56,814 nt of DNA. Origin: an uncultured Acidobacteriota bacterium. Its GTDB lineage: Bacteria > Acidobacteriota > Terriglobia > Terriglobales > Acidobacteriaceae. How positions within the stretch are numbered: the stretch's first letter is position 1; each line of letters begins with the position of its first letter. A program made the position numbers and the translations under genes. Of the stretch, positions 53,731 through 56,814 are shown one piece after another. The stretch spans positions 1 to 56,814 of the forward strand of contig CAIQPK010000026.1 of assembly GCA_903873705.1 (NCBI GenBank), in the 5' to 3' direction. The notes under the pieces were generated by a model, which saw only the letters and a list, made by a program, of their open reading frames with translations, did not search any database and had not been told where the DNA came from.

Positions 53731-54354
53731 CTAAGTACTCGCCTTCAGCTCTTCCACCGTCACATTCAAATTCGAATAAATACAAATCTCCGCCGCGATC
53801 TTCATACTTCGCTCCACAATCTCGCGCGCCGAAAACTCCGTATTCTCCATCAGCGCCGTAGCCGCCGCCAGCGCATAGCTCCCGCCCGACCCGATCGTCG
53901 CAATCGCGCCATCACCCACCGCATCCGGCTCAATCACATCGCCATCGCCGCTCAGCAGGAACATGCGCTTCGGATCGGCGACGATCAACAGCGCCTGCAG
54001 CTGCCGCAGCACTTTGTCGGTCCGCCAGTCCTTGGCCATCTCCACCGCCGACCGTTCCAGGTTTCCACCATACTGCTCCAGCTTCGCCTCAAACCGCGTA
54101 AACAGGCTGAACGCATCGGCAGTAGACCCCGCAAAACCCGCCAGGATCTTCTCGTTATACAGCCGCCGTATCTTCTTCGCCGAGTGCTTCATCACCGTCG
54201 CACCCAGCGTCACCTGCCCATCGGCAGCCATCACCACGCTCTCGCCGCGCCGCACGCACAGCACGGTCGTCGACCGCACACGGCGGCCGTCTTCAAGGTC
54301 CAGCGGATGGGCGGAATTGGCAGAAAGCATCGACTTCGTTGGCATAATTTTCAT
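53731..54354 (-). CDS. hslV: HslV protease subunit
   Basis: HslV, the threonine protease ring of the HslUV (ClpQY) system. Core motifs are standard: [60 protein letters not shown] and [16 protein letters not shown]. The catalytic Thr (T29 or T30 here) is preceded by about 28 residues, so the protein needs processing or starts later; candidate ATGs at 54354, 54345 and 54330 have no clear ribosome binding site. A GTG start three codons before the Thr is another option. Confidence 0.92.
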   Translation of the reverse strand: MKIMPTKSMLSANSAHPLDLEDGRRVRSTTVLCVRRGESVVMAADGQVTLGATVMKHSAKKIRRLYNEKILAGFAGSTADAFSLFTRFEAKLEQYGGNLERSAVEMAKDWRTDKVLRQLQALLIVADPKRMFLLSGDGDVIEPDAVGDGAIATIGSGGSYALAAATALMENTEFSAREIVERSMKIAAEICIYSNLNVTVEELKAST

Positions 54355-54392
54355 CGCGGGCACACTGCAGTATATCGCCGCAGCACCATCCC

Positions 54393-54998
54393 TCACGTGT
54401 TCGTTGAAACCTCGTCCCACGGTTCGTCATTGAAGTTCACCATCCACTCCAGCGCATGGTGCCGCTCCATAACCACGCCCGCAATCATGGGCTCCGCCTT
54501 CTCATCCGGATAAGCCTGTTCGTTCCGCAACTGCCAGTGCGCATTCACCATCCGCTCCAGCTCCGCATCGATCACCGCATCCGGCCGCAGCCTGGACGCA
54601 GCCACAAACGCCCGCGTATCGCTCTCCGCTTCAGGCATCACCTTCAGCAGATTCCGCGGCGCCACCTGCTTGGTCAGCGGACACATCTCCGCAATCTTCC
54701 CCAGCGCCCACAGCATCACCTGCAGCGACTCACTCCGCCACGCAGCATCGATCTTCTGCCGCCGCGACGGCTCCTCCGCCGTGAGCAGTGCCACTTCCCT
54801 CGGACTCAGCTCCTCCCAGAGCCCCTCATCCCGCAGCCAGTCGCTGAAGTACCCGGGCGAAAACTCCAGGCTGGCCGCCACGCAACCCAGCACAAGGCAC
54901 CGCCGCGCCACCGCCTGCGCCGACCGCCGCGCGCCCGGCCGAAAGTCATCGTCCTCGTCTTCCGGCCCACTTCCACCCCGGTCCAGCAGCGGTTTCAT
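54393..54998 (-). CDS. DUF4272 domain protein
   Basis: A 201-residue soluble protein. [60 protein letters not shown], and [15 protein letters not shown] fit the DUF4272 pattern. The N-terminus is acidic ([13 protein letters not shown]). Function is unknown. It is upstream of hslV on the same strand; its stop lies about 40 bp before the hslV start. Confidence 0.83.
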   Translation of the reverse strand: MKPLLDRGGSGPEDEDDDFRPGARRSAQAVARRCLVLGCVAASLEFSPGYFSDWLRDEGLWEELSPREVALLTAEEPSRRQKIDAAWRSESLQVMLWALGKIAEMCPLTKQVAPRNLLKVMPEAESDTRAFVAASRLRPDAVIDAELERMVNAHWQLRNEQAYPDEKAEPMIAGVVMERHHALEWMVNFNDEPWDEVSTNT

Positions 54999-55050
54999 GC
55001 AGGAAGTCTACGCTGCGGCGCGATCGTGTTCTATGCTGTGACTGTTCCCC

Positions 55051-55548
55051 ATGGCCCTCGCTCTTCCCAACCTCTCGCGCCTGCTCGAGCAAAGCGGTAT
55101 CGCCGACCACCCACGCCTCACCGCAGGCCTCGCCGCAGGCACCGTCGCCGCAGGTCTGGGCATCTGGCTCTTCATCCGCAGCCGCCGCCCCACCCCTCAA
55201 GAAATTGAGCGCCGCCGCCGCGAGCGCCTCGCCGCCGCCGGCCGCCTCACCGACGGCACCATCGTCGACGCCCGCACCTTTGACGGCGAAGACAGCATCA
55301 GCTCCGCACCCGACCTCCTGCTCTACCGCTACCGCATCGCCGGCGTCACCTACGACTGCGGCCAGGACGTCTCACTCCTCCCCGAACACACCGCCGGCTT
55401 CCGCATCGACCAGCCCGTCCAGGTCCGCTACGACCCCCGCAACCCCGGCAACAGCATCATCGTCGCCGAAAGCTGGAGCGGCCTCCGCATGCGCCCCCAG
55501 CGCATGCTCCCATTCGAGCAAAACGCCCCGCCCCGCCAGCAGAATTAG
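55051..55548 (+). CDS. DUF3592-like single-pass membrane protein
   Basis: A 165-residue protein with one helix at about residues 22-42 (TAGLAAGTVAAGLGIWLFIR) and a basic stop (RSRRPTPQEIERRRRERL). The C-terminal domain (GTIVDARTFDGEDSISSAPDLLLYRYRIAGVTYDCGQD ... VQVRYDPRNPGNSIIV, shortened here) has the Y(R)Y.V.G..Y and V.Y.P.NP pattern of DUF3592. Function unknown. It precedes the CDF transporter by 21 bp. Confidence 0.82.
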   Translation: MALALPNLSRLLEQSGIADHPRLTAGLAAGTVAAGLGIWLFIRSRRPTPQEIERRRRERLAAAGRLTDGTIVDARTFDGEDSISSAPDLLLYRYRIAGVTYDCGQDVSLLPEHTAGFRIDQPVQVRYDPRNPGNSIIVAESWSGLRMRPQRMLPFEQNAPPRQQN

Positions 55549-55569
55549 CCGCAGGAATACACTAATAAA

Positions 55570-56547
55570 ATGCACGTCCACGCCAGATCGGCCACCGCGA
55601 ACACCAACATGCAGCGCATCCTCAAGTTCTCGCTCGTGCTCACGCTGCTCTACGTCATCGCGACCTTCTTCTTCGGCCTCCGCGCCCACTCCCTCGCGCT
55701 CATCTCCGAGGCCGGCCACAACGTCTCTGACTTCCTCGCCCTCGCCCTCAGCTTCGTCGCCGTCTACCTCCAGACCCGCCCCGCCACGGACCGCAACACC
55801 TTCGGCTACCAGCGCGCCGGCGTCCTCGCCGCCTTCGTCAACGCCCTCACCCTCATGGTCCTCGCCGGCTGGATCGCCATCGCCGCCATCCACCGCTTCG
55901 CCGAGCCCGTCACCGTCCAGCCGCGCCTCATGATGATGGTCGCCGCCGCCGGCGTCATCATGAACGGCGCCATCGCCGCTCTCCTCTGGAAGTTCTCCGG
56001 CGACGTCAACATCCGCAGCGTCTTCCTCCACATGCTCGGCGACACCCTCTCCACCGCCGCCGTCATCCTCGGCGGCTTCGGTATTCTCGTGACGCACCAG
56101 CAGTGGATCGACCCGCTCCTCTCCCTGCTCATCGCCGCCATGATCCTTTACAGCTCCTTCGGCATCGTCCGCGAAACCCTCCACATCCTCCTCGAAGGCA
56201 CCCCCCGCAGCCTGCACCTCGCCGACGTCCGCAAGGCCATGCAGCAGGTCGAAGGCGTCATCAACGTTCACGACCTCCACATCTGGAGCCTCGGCTCAAA
56301 CTCCCACGCCCTCTCCAGCCACGTCCAGGTCACCGACATGAACCTCGCCGAAAGCGAGGCCCTCCTCGAGCGCGTCAACCACCAGCTCCGCGACCACTTC
56401 GGCATCAACCACACCACCATCCAGGTCGAAGTCACCGACTGCCCCACCGTAGACGGCTGCTGCTCACCCCCCGAGCCCGAAGTCATCGACGGCCACTCCC
56501 ACCACCACCACGGCCCCGGCGGCCACACCCACTCCCACGCCCACTAA
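55570..56547 (+). CDS. Cation diffusion facilitator (CDF) family exporter
   Basis: A 325-residue CDF metal/proton antiporter. Six helices are visible. The metal site residues are in ISEAGHNVSDFLALALS (helix 2) and SVFLHMLGDTLSTAAVILGG (helix 5, HxxxD). The cytoplasmic C-terminal domain (VEGVINVHDLHIWSLGSNSHALSSHVQV) is typical, and the tail is His-rich (HSHHHHGPGGHTHSHAH), fitting Zn or Co export. RBS is weak. It follows the DUF3592 gene by 21 bp. Confidence 0.95.
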   Translation: MHVHARSATANTNMQRILKFSLVLTLLYVIATFFFGLRAHSLALISEAGHNVSDFLALALSFVAVYLQTRPATDRNTFGYQRAGVLAAFVNALTLMVLAGWIAIAAIHRFAEPVTVQPRLMMMVAAAGVIMNGAIAALLWKFSGDVNIRSVFLHMLGDTLSTAAVILGGFGILVTHQQWIDPLLSLLIAAMILYSSFGIVRETLHILLEGTPRSLHLADVRKAMQQVEGVINVHDLHIWSLGSNSHALSSHVQVTDMNLAESEALLERVNHQLRDHFGINHTTIQVEVTDCPTVDGCCSPPEPEVIDGHSHHHHGPGGHTHSHAH

Positions 56548-56814
56548 CCCCAACCAACACCCAACCCGTCAAGCACAACCAACACCCCACCCATCAAGCG
56601 CAACGTCATCTCGACCGAAGCGCGGAGCGCGCAGTGGAGAGATCCCCGCATTGGCAGTTGTACCTGCACTTGCTGTTGCTGTTGCAGTTGCCGTTGCCGT
56701 TGCCGTTGCCGTTGCATTTGCCGTTGCCGTTGCCGTTGCAGTTGCAGTTGCAGTTGCAGTTGCAGTTGCAGTTGCAGTTGCAGTTGCAGTTCTTAGACAA
56801 TTTCTCGCCAGAGA
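56548..56814. repeat. 3' mosaic: A/C repeats, element C, hexamer array, start of element B
   Basis: No gene seen. 56548-56600 is AACCAACACCC-type repeat. 56603-56657 is element C. 56654-56793 is a period-6 array (GTTGCC then GTTGCA units). The last 20 bases (AGACAATTTCTCGCCAGAGA) match the opening of the element B variant at 9387. Frames through the array encode Cys/Asn dipeptides and are not genes. Confidence 0.9.

Noticed and set aside
56606-56800. Cys/Asn repeat protein on the minus strand
   Set aside because: Result of a GTTGCA hexamer array in an intergenic mosaic.

Overview
The window looks like chromosomal DNA of an acidobacterium, most likely family Acidobacteriaceae (Granulicella/Terriglobus/Edaphobacter type). 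The grounds are very high GC with C-biased third codon positions, a tgt...yajC-secD-secF order, many secreted or membrane proteins of acidobacterial flavour, paired ECF sigma/anti-sigma genes, and intergenic regions packed with short palindromic and tandem repeats. This assignment is inferred from gene content, not from a marker-gene comparison. I see no rRNA or tRNA gene, CRISPR array, phage or complete insertion sequence.

Layout. 1-8.4 kb (minus strand): queuosine gene tgt, two accessory genes, then the Sec export genes yajC-secD-secF and a TonB/ExbB energy-transduction pair cut by the window edge. 8.4-11.7 kb: an ECF sigma factor with a putative membrane anti-sigma partner between two secreted proteins. 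11.7-16 kb: an SRPBCC protein, two tandem TupA-like ATP-grasp paralogues and a secreted S10 carboxypeptidase. 16.2-24.8 kb: prmC, glyA, an MBL-fold hydrolase, a zinc-ribbon protein, rpsU, a gamma-carbonic anhydrase, a TPR protein and a ferritin-like protein. 24.9-26 kb: a second ECF/anti-sigma pair followed by a 220-bp period-7 repeat array. 26.3-35.2 kb: hisS, flavin reductase, DUF4239 protein, GH57/DUF3536 enzyme, transaldolase and alanine racemase. 35.4-38.1 kb: alpha/beta hydrolase, a HepT/MntA toxin-antitoxin pair and the rplU-rpmA operon. 39-43.6 kb: glycosyltransferase plus epimerase, dut, and a low-GC putative zincin. 43.6-51.2 kb: cupin, beta-propeller protein, YceH, a DUF882 peptidase-like protein, a TetR regulator flanked by two matching operators, and a two-gene membrane glycosyltransferase operon. 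51.2-56.5 kb: an hslV-hslU protease locus interrupted by a nucleotidyltransferase module, DUF4272 and DUF3592 proteins and a CDF cation exporter.

Four things stand out. First, HslU carries Asn instead of the invariant Walker A Lys, and its operon is split from hslV by a two-gene nucleotidyltransferase module. Second, several families of short repeats (period-7 arrays, period-6 arrays and three palindromic elements) fill the gaps in a reproducible modular order, and two families also sit in frame inside Tgt, HisS, HslU, YceH and a glycosyltransferase. Third, a zincin-like gene of foreign composition directly follows dut. Fourth, a TetR gene is bracketed by two perfect AGACC-N4-GGTCT palindromes. 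TTG starts preceded by good Shine-Dalgarno sequences are frequent (secF, rpsU, an anti-sigma gene, the DUF882 gene, a glycosyltransferase).
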